DNA of 64,000 nucleotides from Aeromicrobium sp. Leaf245 (GCF_942548115.1 NZ_OW824151.1:2108001-2172000), one strand, 5' to 3'. Counted from the first letter of the stretch, positions 1-9,144 are shown. Program-made: numbers and translations. Notes: a model not told the origin generated them from the letters alone.

Positions 1-388
1 AGGCCGTGATGGCCCAGCCCGATCCCTGGATGCCCAGGGCCGTGGCCTCGAATTGCGCCCGGTAGGCGTCGAACGAGCCGAAGTTGTCGTCGATGGCCGC
101 GGCAAGCTCGCCGGTCGGCTTGTCGCCGCCCTCGGGGGACAGGTTCTTCCAGAAGATCGAGTGGTTGATGTGACCACCGAGGTTGAACGCGAGGTTCTTC
201 TCGAGCAGGTTGATCGTGTCGTACGACCCCGCCGCGCGGGACTCCTCGAGCTTCTCGAGGGCCGTGTTGAGGCCGTTCACGTAGTTCTGGTGGTGCTTGC
301 TGTGGTGCAGCTCCATGATCTTGCCGGAGATGTGCGGATCGAGTGCGCCGTAGTCGTAGGGCAGCTCGGGCAGGGTGTAGTCGGCCAC
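1..388 (-). CDS. sodA: Superoxide dismutase (Fe/Mn type), 3' end outside window
   Basis: Cytoplasmic superoxide dismutase that converts superoxide to hydrogen peroxide and oxygen. The visible N-terminal 129 residues read [19 protein letters not shown] and then [11 protein letters not shown], with His28 in the first metal-binding helix, followed by [10 protein letters not shown] with the second His. These are hallmarks of the Fe/Mn family. The start is GTG, preceded by a near-perfect ribosome site (AGGAGG at 392-397 read on the minus strand). The C-terminal Asp and His ligands lie beyond the left edge, so the metal preference cannot be judged. It is divergent from the phosphatidyltransferase gene, with about 200 bp between them. 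Confidence 0.95.
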   Translation of the reverse strand, partial: MADYTLPELPYDYGALDPHISGKIMELHHSKHHQNYVNGLNTALEKLEESRAAGSYDTINLLEKNLAFNLGGHINHSIFWKNLSPEGGDKPTGELAAAIDDNFGSFDAYRAQFEATALGIQGSGWAITA

Positions 389-595
389 GCGTCCTCCTAG
401 GTCGGGGCACACGTGGTGCCCGCGGTTTCGAATCTGGTCGTGCTCGTTCAGTCTGTCAGTCGCTCCCGCACGCGCAAGAGCGGCCCGCCATGCGGACGCG
501 GGGAGCTTTCGTCGCGCCGGTCCGGGACGTCCCCGTCCGTGCGGTGCGATGCCCTAGGCTGATCCCCGCGATGACGGAGCAGCAGGAGGATCGAC

Positions 596-1171
596 GTGGG
601 TGAGGACAGGGTTCTGACGATCCCGAACCTGCTCAGCGTGGTTCGGATCGTCCTGCTGCCGGTCTTCCTCTGGCTGGTGCTCGTGCCCGAGGCCGACGTG
701 CTGGCCCTGCTCGTGCTCGTGGTCTCCGGCATCACCGACTACCTCGACGGCAAGCTCGCCCGGCGCCTCAACCAGACCTCGAAGATCGGCGCGATCCTCG
801 ACCCCGTCGCCGACCGGCTCTACATCCTCGCCGTCGTCGTCGGGCTCGCGCTGCGCGACATCATCCCGTGGTGGCTGGCGGTCATGCTGCCCCTGCGCGA
901 CGTCTTCCTGTTCAGCCTGGTGCCGTTCCTGCGCACCCGGGGCTACAGCTCCCTGCCGGTGCACTTCCTCGGGAAGGCCGCCACGGCGGGTCTGCTCTAC
1001 GCCTTCCCGCTCCTGCTGCTGGGCGACGGCAGCGGCACGGTCGCCGACCTCGCCGACGTCTTCGGCTGGGCCTTCGCCATCTGGGGCGTGGGTCTCTACT
1101 GGTGGGGCGGGGTGCTGTACGCCTTTCAGGTGCGCCGGCTGCTGGCCACCACCGAGCGCGTCCCGCGCTGA
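596..1171 (+). CDS. CDP-alcohol phosphatidyltransferase family membrane protein
   Basis: Integral membrane enzyme that transfers a phosphatidyl group from CDP-diacylglycerol to an alcohol acceptor in phospholipid synthesis. The family signature is intact: D48-x2-D51-G-x2-A-R-x8-G-x3-D69-x3-D73 (DYLDGKLARR, then ILDPVAD). The rest is hydrophobic, with about five further membrane segments. At 191 residues it is a normal length. The GTG start at 596 follows AGGAGG at 584-589. The position in front of DUF881 and sbp matches Rv1822 (pgsA2) of M. tuberculosis. The acceptor (glycerol phosphate, or another alcohol) cannot be told from sequence alone. Confidence 0.9.
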   Translation: MGEDRVLTIPNLLSVVRIVLLPVFLWLVLVPEADVLALLVLVVSGITDYLDGKLARRLNQTSKIGAILDPVADRLYILAVVVGLALRDIIPWWLAVMLPLRDVFLFSLVPFLRTRGYSSLPVHFLGKAATAGLLYAFPLLLLGDGSGTVADLADVFGWAFAIWGVGLYWWGGVLYAFQVRRLLATTERVPR

Positions 1172-1180
1172 GGTCGCTGG

Positions 1181-1993
1181 GTGTCCGCCGTCCGTCCCGC
1201 CGAGAACCTGCTGGAGCAGGTGGCCGAGAACGCGCTCGACGACGACTACTACGTCGTGCGGGCGGGGGAGCCGTACGGCGACCGCTCCGCGACGACACCC
1301 GCGGTCGGTGTCGTGGTGGCGGTCCTCGCGGCGCTGCTGACCATCACGGCGGTCCAGACGCAGAACGACCGGCCCGGGTCCGACCTCGAGCGGCGCACCC
1401 TCGCCGCCGACGTGGCCGACCGGCGTGACGTCCTGGCCGCCCGCCAGGGTGCCGCCGAGGCGTTGCGCGACCAGGTCGCAGCGCTCCAGGGCGGCGCCGG
1501 CCCCGAGACGTCGACCGACGTCGCCTCCGACACGGTGCTCGCCGGGGGCAGGGCGCTGCGCGGCACGGCGCTCGTGGTGACCATGGCGGGCAGCCCGGAC
1601 GGCGAGCGCGCGGGTCGCCTGACGGTGCAGGACCTGCTGACCGTGGTGAACGGGCTCTGGTACGCCGGTGCGGAGGCGATCTCGGTGGGTGGCCAGCGCC
1701 TCACGTCGGAGTCGGCGATCAGCAGCATCGACGGCAACCTCACCGTCAACTTCTCGCGCATCGAGGTCCCGGTGCGCATCGTCGCCCTGGGCGACGGGGC
1801 CTCCCTGCGCTCCCGGCTGGAGTCCAACCCGGCGGGACGGTACCTCGCGGGTCGGGCCGACAGCGTCGGCATCTCCGTGGGCATGGCACCATCGGACGAC
1901 GAAGAGGTGCCGTCCGCGCCCGAGGAGCAGACTGGCCTGCGCCGCGCCGAGCCACTGCCGGCGTCGGCGGACGACGCGCGAGGGGAGGGCTGA
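1181..1993 (+). CDS. DUF881 membrane-anchored protein (first copy)
   Basis: 270-residue DUF881 protein. A charged N-terminal stretch of about 40 residues is followed by one membrane segment (about residues 43-62, VGVVVAVLAALLTITAVQ), then a short coiled-coil-like stretch and the extracytoplasmic DUF881 domain with GTALVVTMAGSP and DLLTVVNGLWYAGAEAIS. The C-terminal 40 residues are acidic and disordered. A second DUF881 gene lies just beyond the small basic protein gene, an arrangement conserved across actinobacteria (Rv1823-Rv1825). Function is not established; the conserved neighbourhood with division and envelope genes suggests an envelope role. The GTG start has only a weak ribosome site. 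Confidence 0.85.
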   Translation: MSAVRPAENLLEQVAENALDDDYYVVRAGEPYGDRSATTPAVGVVVAVLAALLTITAVQTQNDRPGSDLERRTLAADVADRRDVLAARQGAAEALRDQVAALQGGAGPETSTDVASDTVLAGGRALRGTALVVTMAGSPDGERAGRLTVQDLLTVVNGLWYAGAEAISVGGQRLTSESAISSIDGNLTVNFSRIEVPVRIVALGDGASLRSRLESNPAGRYLAGRADSVGISVGMAPSDDEEVPSAPEEQTGLRRAEPLPASADDARGEG

Positions 1994-1995
1994 GC

Positions 1996-2328
1996 ATGAT
2001 CCCGGTGCTCGGACTCGTGGTGGGCGTGGCGCTCGGGCTGTTCCTGCAGCCGGAGGTGCCGTTGTGGCTGCAGCCGTACCTGCCCATCGCGATCGTCGCC
2101 GCCCTCGACGCCGTCGTCGGCGCGCTGCGCGCGCTCGGGGAACGACGCTTCGACGACCGGGTCTTCGTGGTCTCCTTCATCTCCAACGTGTTCATCGCCG
2201 GCTTCATGGTCTTCCTCGGCGACCAGCTCGGCGTGGGCTCGCAGCTGTCGACCGGCGTGATCGTGGTGCTGGGCATCCGCATCTTCGCCAACGCGGCGGC
2301 CATCCGGCGCAGGATCTTCCATGCCTGA
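1996..2328 (+). CDS. sbp: Small basic protein (Sbp, DUF1290)
   Basis: 110-residue membrane protein with three hydrophobic segments (about 3-17, 28-45, 58-80) and a basic C-terminus (AAAIRRRIFHA). The length and sequence fit the DUF1290/Sbp family, found next to division genes in Gram-positive bacteria (for example upstream of ftsA in Bacillus). It sits between two DUF881 genes, 2 bp after the first stop and overlapping the next start by 8 bp, so the three are almost certainly one translationally coupled operon. Molecular function is unknown. Confidence 0.88.
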   Translation: MIPVLGLVVGVALGLFLQPEVPLWLQPYLPIAIVAALDAVVGALRALGERRFDDRVFVVSFISNVFIAGFMVFLGDQLGVGSQLSTGVIVVLGIRIFANAAAIRRRIFHA

Positions 2329-3049
2329 GTCCGACGACGCCACGCCCGTCGCCCAGGAGTCCGGCAACCGGTTCGCGTCGCAGGCCGTGGTGGCCCTGCT
2401 CGTGGGCGCCCTCGCCTTCGGTGTCACCGTCCAGGTCCGTCAGGACGACTCGACCGACTTCGGGTCCTTGCGGGGGATCGAGCTCGTCGAGCTGCTCAAG
2501 TCGGTGGACGTCGCGAACGAGCGCCTCGCGGCCCAGATCGACGACCTGACCGCCACCCGCGACCGGCTCCTGAGCTCGCGCGGCGACTCCGGCGAGGCCG
2601 AGGACGTGGCGCGCCAGCGGGCCGAGCAGCTCGCCGTGCTCGCCGGCTCGATCGGTGCCACGGGCCCCGGCGTCCGGCTCAGCATCGACGACGCCGACGG
2701 CGTGGTCGACGCGGGACTGGTGCTCGACGTGCTCCAGGAGCTGCGCGAGGCGGGGGCCGAGGCGATCGTCGTGAACGAGACCGCCCGCGTCGTGGCGCAG
2801 ACCTACGTGCTCGACGACGAGGACGGCCTGCGCATCGGAGGTCGCCAGGTCACCAGCCCGTACGTGATCGACGTCATCGGGGATCCCGGCACCCTGGACG
2901 AGGCGGCGTCGTTCCGCGGCGGCATCATCGACATCCTCCGCGCCCGCGGCGCCCAGGCCTCGGTGGCCCGGCGCGACACCATCACCATCACGGCCCTGGC
3001 TGACGTGAAGACCCCCGAGTACGCTCGTCCCGACGTCGGCGGCTCGTGA
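2321..3049 (+). CDS. DUF881 membrane-anchored protein (second copy)
   Basis: 242-residue paralogue of the DUF881 gene at 1181. It has one membrane segment at about residues 20-42 (FASQAVVALLVGALAFGVTV), a predicted coiled coil at about 55-95 (LLKSVDVANERLAAQIDDL) and a DUF881 domain with GATGPGVRLSIDDADG and LQELREAGAEAIVVNE. The ATG start overlaps the end of sbp by 8 bp. Having two DUF881 proteins around Sbp is the usual actinobacterial arrangement and may reflect a complex; that is inference. The gene ends 61 bp before gcvH. Confidence 0.87.
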   Translation: MPESDDATPVAQESGNRFASQAVVALLVGALAFGVTVQVRQDDSTDFGSLRGIELVELLKSVDVANERLAAQIDDLTATRDRLLSSRGDSGEAEDVARQRAEQLAVLAGSIGATGPGVRLSIDDADGVVDAGLVLDVLQELREAGAEAIVVNETARVVAQTYVLDDEDGLRIGGRQVTSPYVIDVIGDPGTLDEAASFRGGIIDILRARGAQASVARRDTITITALADVKTPEYARPDVGGS

Positions 3050-3110
3050 ACCGGCCCCAGCTGATCCCACGACCCCACCCCACCACGACAGCACTGACCA
3101 GGAGCGACGC

Positions 3111-3488
3111 GTGATCCCTGAGGACCTGTACTACAGCGAAGAGCACGAGTGGGTGCGCGTCGAGGGCGACGTCCTCGTCGTGGGGATCACCGACTTCGCG
3201 CAGGACCAGCTCGGCGACATCGTGTTCGTCGACCTCCCCGACGTCGGCGACGACGTCCAGTCCGGGTCCGTCGTGGGCGAGCTCGAGTCCACGAAGTCGG
3301 TCAGCGACATCTTCTGCCCGGTCGACGGCGAGGTGGTGGCCCGCAACGAGAGCCTCGACGGGGCGTCGGAGGTCATCAACTCCGATCCCTACGGCGAGGG
3401 CTGGCTGTTCAAGGTCCGCCCCGCCGACGATGACCCCACCGAGGCCCTGCTCGGCCCCGAGCAGTACACCGCTCTCGTCTCGTCCTGA
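3111..3488 (+). CDS. gcvH: Glycine cleavage system H protein
   Basis: Lipoyl carrier protein of the glycine cleavage complex. It shuttles the aminomethyl group from the P protein to the T protein and passes electrons to the L protein. The 125-residue protein shows the full fold, with EHEWVRV near the N-terminus and the lipoylation site ELESTKSVSD, in which Lys62 is the lipoyl-bearing residue. The GTG start follows AGGAGCG. The P-protein gene is 2.7 kb downstream behind a glycine riboswitch; gcvT is not in the window. The placement matches Rv1826. Confidence 0.96.
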   Translation: MIPEDLYYSEEHEWVRVEGDVLVVGITDFAQDQLGDIVFVDLPDVGDDVQSGSVVGELESTKSVSDIFCPVDGEVVARNESLDGASEVINSDPYGEGWLFKVRPADDDPTEALLGPEQYTALVSS

Positions 3489-3616
3489 CCTTCGCGGAGG
3501 GGCCCTGGGCGACCGTCCACGGGTGCTAGGTTGGACACCTGAACCTCGACCTCGGGGTCAGACATGGTCCCACCGTCCAGCCCACGCCCAGCACACGTAC
3601 AGCCAGGAGTGATCCG

Positions 3617-4051
3617 ATGTCCTCGCCCGGTCCCGAGCACGGCAACATCCCGGACGAGACGACGCACATCCCGTTGATCGACGCCGACACCGAGGAGATG
3701 TCGTCGACCGACGTCGCCGCGGTCGAGAACCTGCCGCTGGGCAGCGCGATGCTGCTCGTCCAGCGTGGTCCGGGTGCCGGTGCACGGTTCCTGCTCGACA
3801 CCGAGAAGGTCTCGGTCGGGCGTCACCCCGACAGCGACATCTTCCTCGACGACATCAGCGTCTCGCGGCGTCACGCCGTGTTCGCCCGCGCGGGCCAGGG
3901 CTACGTCGTGAGCGACCTCGGCAGCCTGAACGGCACCTACGTGAACCGCGACCGCATCGACGGCGACATCACGCTCGGCGGCGGCGACGAGGTCCAGATC
4001 GGCAAGTACCGGCTCATCTACTTCGCCGGCGCGCAGCGAGGCCAGGCGTGA
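3617..4051 (+). CDS. garA: FHA-domain regulator, GarA/OdhI-type
   Basis: 144-residue cytoplasmic protein with a C-terminal forkhead-associated domain (about residues 45-140: VSVGRHPDSD, ISVSRRHAVF, LGSLNGTYVN, QIGKYRLIYF). In Mycobacterium GarA and Corynebacterium OdhI the unphosphorylated protein inhibits 2-oxoglutarate dehydrogenase. Phosphorylation of an N-terminal ETT motif by Ser/Thr kinases makes the tail bind its own FHA domain and releases inhibition. An ETT motif is present at residues 14-16 (DETTHIPL), although the residues after it differ from the usual ETTSV. The gene order (after gcvH, before MerR) equals Rv1827. The ATG follows CAGGAG. The stop overlaps the next start. Confidence 0.88.
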   Translation: MSSPGPEHGNIPDETTHIPLIDADTEEMSSTDVAAVENLPLGSAMLLVQRGPGAGARFLLDTEKVSVGRHPDSDIFLDDISVSRRHAVFARAGQGYVVSDLGSLNGTYVNRDRIDGDITLGGGDEVQIGKYRLIYFAGAQRGQA

Positions 4052-4764
4052 CCCAGCCGCTGCCCGAGCTCGCGCGGCTCGGCATCGGCAAGGTCCTCGC
4101 CGAGCTCCGCGAGGAGTTCCCGTCGCTCACGATCAGCAAGATCCGCTACCTCGAGCGCGAGGGTCTGCTGGAGCCCGAGCGGACCCCCTCGGGCTATCGC
4201 AAGTTCTCCTTCGACGACGTGGAGCGGCTGCGCTTCGTGCTGCGCCAGCAGAAGCGGTACTGGCCCCTGAGCGCGATCCGTCAGGCCCTCGACGAGATGG
4301 ACCGAGGTCTGGTCCCGCAGACCGACATCGACGGCAACATCCGCGTGCCCGACGTCTCGAGCGACGCCGACGGCCTGCCGACGCCCGCGGCGTTCCTGGA
4401 GGGACGCAGCCGGGTGCGGCTGAGCCGGGCGGAGGTGCTCGAGAGCTCCGGCGCCACCGAGGAGCTGCTCGAGCAGGTCGAGCAGCACGGGCTGCTGGCC
4501 CGCCGACCCGGCCAGAGCGCCTACGACGGCGACGACCTCGTCGTCGTCGACGCGGTGGTCCGGCTGGCGGCCCTCGGGGTCGAGCCGCGCCACCTGCGCG
4601 CGGTCGTCACCGCCGCCGAGCGCGAGTCCGACCTGCTGGCCCGCGTGGTGCCCGAGCGTCGTCGGCGGGAGGACAAGGCCGCCGCTGCCGAGCAGCTCGG
4701 TGAGCTCGCGGCCCTCACCATGCGCCTGCACACCGTTCTCCTGCGCCACCACCTCCGGGACTGA
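4048..4764 (+). CDS. ftsR: MerR-family regulator, FtsR/Rv1828-like
   Basis: 238-residue MerR-type transcription factor. The winged-helix DNA-binding domain occupies about residues 10-85 (GIGKVLAELREEFPSLTISK, then IRYLEREGLLEPERTPSGYR). A longer C-terminal region follows with helical effector and dimerisation segments. The order FHA protein, MerR, DUF151, MerR is that of Rv1827-Rv1830. The Corynebacterium orthologue in this position, FtsR, activates ftsZ. The GTG start overlaps the FHA stop (GTGA), so the two are coupled. No metal-binding Cys set typical of metal-sensing MerR proteins is visible. Confidence 0.85.
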   Translation: MTQPLPELARLGIGKVLAELREEFPSLTISKIRYLEREGLLEPERTPSGYRKFSFDDVERLRFVLRQQKRYWPLSAIRQALDEMDRGLVPQTDIDGNIRVPDVSSDADGLPTPAAFLEGRSRVRLSRAEVLESSGATEELLEQVEQHGLLARRPGQSAYDGDDLVVVDAVVRLAALGVEPRHLRAVVTAAERESDLLARVVPERRRREDKAAAAEQLGELAALTMRLHTVLLRHHLRD

Positions 4765-4768
4765 CGCC

Positions 4769-5230
4769 GTGCGTGAGCTCGACGTGGTCGGCGTCCGGGT
4801 GGAGATGCCCACGAACCAGCCGCTCGTGCTGCTGCGCGAGAGCGACGGCGTGCGCTACCTGCCGATCTGGATCGGTGCCGTCGAGGCGTCGGCCATCGCC
4901 TTCGCCCAGCAGGGTGACGCGACGCCCCGCCCCCTGACGCACGAGCTGATGCAGCGGGTGGTGGAGGTGCTGGGCGACGAGCTCGACGAGGTGCGCATCA
5001 CCGACGTGCAGGACGGCGTCTTCTTCGCCTCGCTCGTCTTCGGCTCGGGCGCGACGGTCGACGCCAGGCCGTCGGACTCCATCGCGCTCGCCCTGCGGAC
5101 GGGTGCGCGGATCGTGTGTGCCGAGGACGTGCTGGACAAGGCCGGCATCGCCTCGACCACCGACGAGGACCAGCAGGTGGAGCGGTTCCGTGCGTTCCTG
5201 GACGACGTCGAGCCCGAGGACTTCGCCTGA
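4769..5230 (+). CDS. Bifunctional nuclease family protein (DUF151)
   Basis: 153-residue protein of the DUF151/BFN family. It begins VRELDVVGVRVEMPTNQPLV and contains the conserved core LPIWIGAVEASAIAFA and RPSDSIALALRTGARI. Plant members have been reported with DNase/RNase activity; bacterial members, including Rv1829, are poorly characterised. I chose the GTG at 4769, just after the MerR stop, rather than the longer open frame running back to 4700, because family homology begins at that GTG and the longer frame would overlap the MerR coding sequence by 65 bp. It is co-transcribed with the FHA and MerR genes. Confidence 0.88.
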   Translation: MRELDVVGVRVEMPTNQPLVLLRESDGVRYLPIWIGAVEASAIAFAQQGDATPRPLTHELMQRVVEVLGDELDEVRITDVQDGVFFASLVFGSGATVDARPSDSIALALRTGARIVCAEDVLDKAGIASTTDEDQQVERFRAFLDDVEPEDFA

Positions 5231-5255
5231 GCGGTCGGACGACCGGATGAACTCT

Positions 5256-5275
5256 CAACCCTCGCGTGAGGGTTG
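5256..5275. promoter_or_regulatory. Perfect dyad upstream of the second MerR gene
   Basis: CAACCCTC-GCGT-GAGGGTTG: two perfect 8-bp arms with a 4-bp spacer, between the DUF151 stop and the MerR promoter. MerR proteins bind dyads of this size, and two MerR genes flank it, so it is a candidate operator for one of them. It lies about 27 bp upstream of the -35 element at 5302, rather than in the -10/-35 spacer where classical MerR activators bind. It is followed by no T-run, so it is unlikely to be an ordinary terminator. Confidence 0.55.
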
Positions 5276-5301
5276 CGACACGCCGGTGAACGCCGATGTG
5301 A

Positions 5302-5330
5302 TTGACCGGGGACACCCGCGGGCCTACCGT
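5302..5330 (+). promoter_or_regulatory. Housekeeping-type promoter for the second MerR gene
   Basis: TTGACC at 5302-5307 and TACCGT at 5325-5330 are separated by 17 bp, close to the primary-sigma consensus. A start about 7 bp downstream would give a leader of roughly 70 bases to the ATG at 5409. It gives the MerR gene its own transcription beside read-through from the upstream operon. Confidence 0.55.
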
Positions 5331-5408
5331 GAGACCACTGCCGCAAGCGAACACCGTTGTAGTTTCGCCGAGGTGGTCTTTCTTCTCCCCATCTGGAAGG
5401 CCAGACCC

Positions 5409-5999
5409 ATGATCGAGCGACGCGACGACGCCCCGGCTGCTGCGGAGGCCGCCGAGGCCGCTGCGCAGGCTGGCGACCAGGGTCTGCTGTTCACCGACGA
5501 CCTCGAGCCACTGCCCCGCAACACCGGGTTCCGCGGCCCCACGGCCTGCAGCGCCGCCGGCATCACCTACCGCCAGCTCGACTACTGGGCACGCACCAAG
5601 CTCGTGGAGCCGACCGTGCGGTCGGCCACCGGCTCGGGCACGCAGCGGCTGTACTCCTTCAAGGACATCCTGCTGCTCAAGATCATCAAGCGACTGCTCG
5701 ACGCGGGTGTCTCGCTGCAGCAGATCCGCACGGCCGTCGAGCACCTGCGCGAGCGCGGGACCGACGACCTCACCCAGGTCACGCTCATGAGCGACGGCGC
5801 GAGCGTCTACGAGTGCCGTTCGGCCGACGAGGTCATCGACCTTCTCCAGGGTGGCCAGGGCGTCTTCGGCATCGCCATCGGTGGTGTCTGGAAGGAGATC
5901 GAGGGCACGCTGCACGAGCTGCCGAGCGAGGTCTCCGTCTCCGACGACACCGCGGCCGACGAGCTCGCCGCGCGTCGCCGCGCCCGTCTGACCAGCTGA
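5409..5999 (+). CDS. MerR-family regulator, Rv1830-like
   Basis: 196-residue MerR protein. An acidic, Ala-rich N-terminal tail (about 1-40) precedes the winged helix (about 42-112: GITYRQLDYWARTKLVEPTV, then LYSFKDILLLKIIKRLLDAG). The C-terminal part continues with LMSDGASVYECRSADEVIDL and a glycine-rich hairpin. It matches the Rv1830 class that always follows DUF151. I chose ATG 5409 because GGAAGG lies 8 bases upstream and a promoter is visible at 5302. A longer open frame runs back to 5103 but overlaps DUF151 and lacks family similarity. The ligand is unknown. Confidence 0.87.
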   Translation: MIERRDDAPAAAEAAEAAAQAGDQGLLFTDDLEPLPRNTGFRGPTACSAAGITYRQLDYWARTKLVEPTVRSATGSGTQRLYSFKDILLLKIIKRLLDAGVSLQQIRTAVEHLRERGTDDLTQVTLMSDGASVYECRSADEVIDLLQGGQGVFGIAIGGVWKEIEGTLHELPSEVSVSDDTAADELAARRRARLTS

Positions 6000-6058
6000 G
6001 GGCCCGCCTCGCCACTCACCCGTGCCGTCGCTGGTACCGTGAGCGTGCTGTCGAGCAC

Positions 6059-6133
6059 GCGTGGGAGAGATCGCCCAGGCGGCGCCGAAGGGGCAATTCC
6101 TCCCCGGAACCTCTCAGGCACCACGGACCACGC
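6059..6133 (+). ncRNA. Glycine riboswitch (single aptamer) before gcvP
   Basis: The sequence carries the glycine aptamer core in order: GGGAGAGATCGCC near the 5' side, GCCGAAGGGGCAA in the middle, CTCTCAGGCACC at the 3' side, then GGACC. The closing stem P1 is a perfect 6-bp pairing (GCGTGG 6059-6064 with CCACGC 6128-6133). Glycine binding normally turns on expression of glycine-cleavage genes, and gcvP starts 82 bp downstream. Only one aptamer is seen; a tandem partner is not evident in the following 80 bases. A CACCC/GGGTG pair between about 6153 and 6173 and the G-rich run near 6178-6186 could form the expression platform. The leader probably starts near the TACCGT at 6035. Confidence 0.88.
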
Positions 6134-6215
6134 GGACAAGGCGACCCTGAAGCACCCGTTCCATCGGGGGTGACAGGTGGGGAGGGACCCAGTCGACGAC
6201 CCCTGGAGCCCTCTC

Positions 6216-9131
6216 ATGTCCTCTGACCGCCCCGCCCTCGACAGCACCGCCCTCGACAGCACCGCGTCCCCCGACCGGCCGCCGTCGGTCCCGGCGGCCC
6301 TGCGCCGCGACACCGACCACTTCGTCGACCGTCACATCGGACCGCGCGCGAGCGACCAGCAGGCCATGCTGGCCCGGATCGGCCACGACTCCCTCGACTC
6401 GCTCATGCGGGCCGCTGTGCCGGAGAGCATCCGCGCCTCGGCTCCGCCCGCGCTGCCCGAGGCCCTGGGGGAGCCGGAGGCGCTCGCGACCCTCAAGGCC
6501 CTCGCGACGCGCAACAACCCCGGCGTCTCGATGATCGGGCTCGGGTACCACCCGACCGTCACCCCGGCCGTGATCCGCCGCAACGTCCTCGAGGACCCTG
6601 CCTGGTACACGGCGTACACCCCCTACCAGCCCGAGATCTCGCAGGGACGGCTCGAGGCGCTGCTCAACTTCCAGACGATGGTCGCCGACCTCACGGGTCT
6701 GTCGACGGCCAACGCCTCCCTCCTCGACGAGGGAACGGCCGCCGCCGAGGCCATGACGCTGGTGCGCCGCGCCGCTCGGGGCAAGGACCTGCGGCCCCTC
6801 GTGCTCGACTCGCGCCTGCTGCCGCAGACGATCGCCGTGGTGCGCACGCGTGCCGAGGCGCTCGACATCGAGCTGCTCGACGTCGACCTGGGCGTCGACG
6901 ACGTGCCGGCCGACGTGGCGGGCGCGATCATCGCGTACCCGGCGGCCGACGGTGCCGTGACCGATCCCAGCCGAGCCATCGAGGCGGTGCACGCCGCCGG
7001 AGGGCTCGCCGTCGTCGTGGCCGACCCGCTCGCGCTCGTCCTGCTGCGCTCGCCGGGGTCGCTGGGTGCCGACGTCGTCGTCGGGTCGTCCCAGCGCTTC
7101 GGCGTGCCGATGTTCTACGGCGGACCGCACGCCGGCTTTATGGCGGTGCGCGACGGCCTGGAGCGACACCTGCCCGGGCGACTCGTGGGAGTCTCGGTCG
7201 ACAAGGCGGGCCGACCCGCCTACCGGCTGGCCCTGCAGACGCGTGAGCAGCACATCCGCCGGGAGAAGGCGACGTCGAACATCTGCACCGCCCAGGTGCT
7301 GCTCGCCGTCACGGCGTCGATGTACGCGGTCTACCACGGCGCGGAGGGCCTGCGGCGGATCGCCGACCACGTGCACACCACGGCTGCCACGCTCGCGGCG
7401 GGTCTGGTGGCCGGTGGCGTCGAGGTGCTCCACGAGTCGTTCTTCGACACGGTCGTGGCCCGTGTGCCGGGCGAGGCCGACGCCGTCGTCGGCCGGGCTC
7501 GCTCCGAGGGGCTGCACCTGCGCCGCGTGGACACCGACCACGTGGCGGTGAGCACGTCGGAGGTGACCACCCTCGGCCACCTGCAGACCGTCTGGCGGGC
7601 CTTCGGGGCCGACACCTCGCACACGGCGCCCGCCCCGGCAGCCCTGCCCGACGCCCTGCTGCGCGACGACGCGATCCTCACGCACCCGGTGTTCTCCGAG
7701 CACCGCAGCGAGACGCAGCTGCTGCGCTACCTGCGCACGCTGAGCGATCGCGACTACGCCCTCGACCGCGGGATGATCCCGCTCGGCTCGTGCACCATGA
7801 AGCTCAACGCCACCGCCGAGATGGAGCCGATCAGCTGGCCCGGCTTCGCCGACCTCCACCCCTTCGTGCCGGCCGAGGACGCCGCCGGCATGATCGAGCT
7901 GGTCGAGACGCTCGAGTCCTGGCTCGCGAGCGTCACCGGCTACGCGGCGGTCTCGGTGCAGCCGAACGCCGGGTCCCAGGGCGAGCTGGCCGGTCTGCTG
8001 GCCATCCGGGCGTGGCACCGCAGCAACGGCGACGAGGCCCGCGACGTCTGCCTGATCCCGAGCTCGGCCCACGGCACGAACGCCGCCTCGGCCGTCATGG
8101 CCGGCATGCGCGTGGTCATCGTCAAGGCCACCGAGGTGGGCGAGGTCGACCTCGAGGACCTGCGCCGCACGTGTGCCGAGCACGCGGACGACCTCGCCGC
8201 GATCATGGTCACCTACCCGTCGACCCACGGGGTGTACGAGGACGGCATCACCGAGCTGTGCGACGTGGTCCACGCAGCCGGCGGCCAGGTCTACGTCGAC
8301 GGCGCCAACCTCAACGCCCTGCTGGGCCACGCCGAGCCGGGCACGTTCGGTGGCGACGTGTCGCACCTGAACCTGCACAAGACCTTCTGCATTCCGCACG
8401 GCGGCGGCGGACCGGGCGTGGGCCCGGTCGCGGTGGCCGAGCACCTGGTCCCGTTCCTGCCGAGCCACCCGCTGCACCCGGTCGCGGCACGCCGTGAGGG
8501 GATCGGTGCCATCAGTGCCGCCCCGTACGGGTCGGCCGGCATCCTGCCGATCCCGTTCGCGTACGTGTCGATGATGGGGGCGCAGGGACTGACCGACGCC
8601 ACGTCGGTGGCCGTGCTGTCGGCCAACTACGTCGCCGCACGGCTGAAGGACGCCTTCCCGGTGCTCTACACCGGACGGTCCGGGCTCGTGGCCCACGAGT
8701 GCATCCTCGACCTGCGCGGCATCGCCAAGCAGACCGGGGTGAGCGTGGACGACGTGGCCAAGCGGCTCGTGGACTACGGCTTCCACGCCCCCACGATGAG
8801 CTTCCCGGTGGCCGGCACCCTGATGGTCGAGCCCACCGAGTCCGAGGACCTGGCCGAGCTGGACCGCTTCTGCGACGCGATGCTCGCGATCCGCGCCGAG
8901 ATCGACCAGGTCGCGGCAGGGGAGTGGCCCGAGGGCGACAACCCGCTCGCCCAGGCGCCGCACGCCGCACGTGAGCTGCTCGACTGGCAGCACGCCTACC
9001 CGATCGCCACGGGCGTGTTCCCGACCGGCAGCACCCAGGACAAGTACTTCCCGCCGGTGGGCCGCATCGACCAGGCCTACGGCGACCGCAACCTGGCCTG
9101 CTCGTGCCCGCCGATCGAGGCCTTCGCCTGA
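6216..9131 (+). CDS. gcvP: Glycine dehydrogenase (decarboxylating), P protein
   Basis: PLP-dependent P protein of the glycine cleavage system. It decarboxylates glycine and loads the aminomethyl group on lipoyl-GcvH. The 971-residue length is normal for the fused P protein. The N-terminal half has [18 protein letters not shown] and [14 protein letters not shown]. The C-terminal half has the conserved [12 protein letters not shown] and the PLP-lysine motif [17 protein letters not shown] (Lys722). I chose ATG 6216, with GGAG 9 bases upstream; an in-frame GTG at 6177 is less likely. The first 25 residues contain a small repeat, [10 protein letters not shown]. Control is by the upstream riboswitch. 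Confidence 0.96.
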   Translation: MSSDRPALDSTALDSTASPDRPPSVPAALRRDTDHFVDRHIGPRASDQQAMLARIGHDSLDSLMRAAVPESIRASAPPALPEALGEPEALATLKALATRNNPGVSMIGLGYHPTVTPAVIRRNVLEDPAWYTAYTPYQPEISQGRLEALLNFQTMVADLTGLSTANASLLDEGTAAAEAMTLVRRAARGKDLRPLVLDSRLLPQTIAVVRTRAEALDIELLDVDLGVDDVPADVAGAIIAYPAADGAVTDPSRAIEAVHAAGGLAVVVADPLALVLLRSPGSLGADVVVGSSQRFGVPMFYGGPHAGFMAVRDGLERHLPGRLVGVSVDKAGRPAYRLALQTREQHIRREKATSNICTAQVLLAVTASMYAVYHGAEGLRRIADHVHTTAATLAAGLVAGGVEVLHESFFDTVVARVPGEADAVVGRARSEGLHLRRVDTDHVAVSTSEVTTLGHLQTVWRAFGADTSHTAPAPAALPDALLRDDAILTHPVFSEHRSETQLLRYLRTLSDRDYALDRGMIPLGSCTMKLNATAEMEPISWPGFADLHPFVPAEDAAGMIELVETLESWLASVTGYAAVSVQPNAGSQGELAGLLAIRAWHRSNGDEARDVCLIPSSAHGTNAASAVMAGMRVVIVKATEVGEVDLEDLRRTCAEHADDLAAIMVTYPSTHGVYEDGITELCDVVHAAGGQVYVDGANLNALLGHAEPGTFGGDVSHLNLHKTFCIPHGGGGPGVGPVAVAEHLVPFLPSHPLHPVAARREGIGAISAAPYGSAGILPIPFAYVSMMGAQGLTDATSVAVLSANYVAARLKDAFPVLYTGRSGLVAHECILDLRGIAKQTGVSVDDVAKRLVDYGFHAPTMSFPVAGTLMVEPTESEDLAELDRFCDAMLAIRAEIDQVAAGEWPEGDNPLAQAPHAARELLDWQHAYPIATGVFPTGSTQDKYFPPVGRIDQAYGDRNLACSCPPIEAFA

Positions 9132-9144
9132 CGGCGCCGGGACC

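Noticed and set aside
6134..6215. Second glycine aptamer
   Set aside because: The GGAGAG, CCGAAGGGG and CTCTCAGG core elements are not repeated in this stretch.
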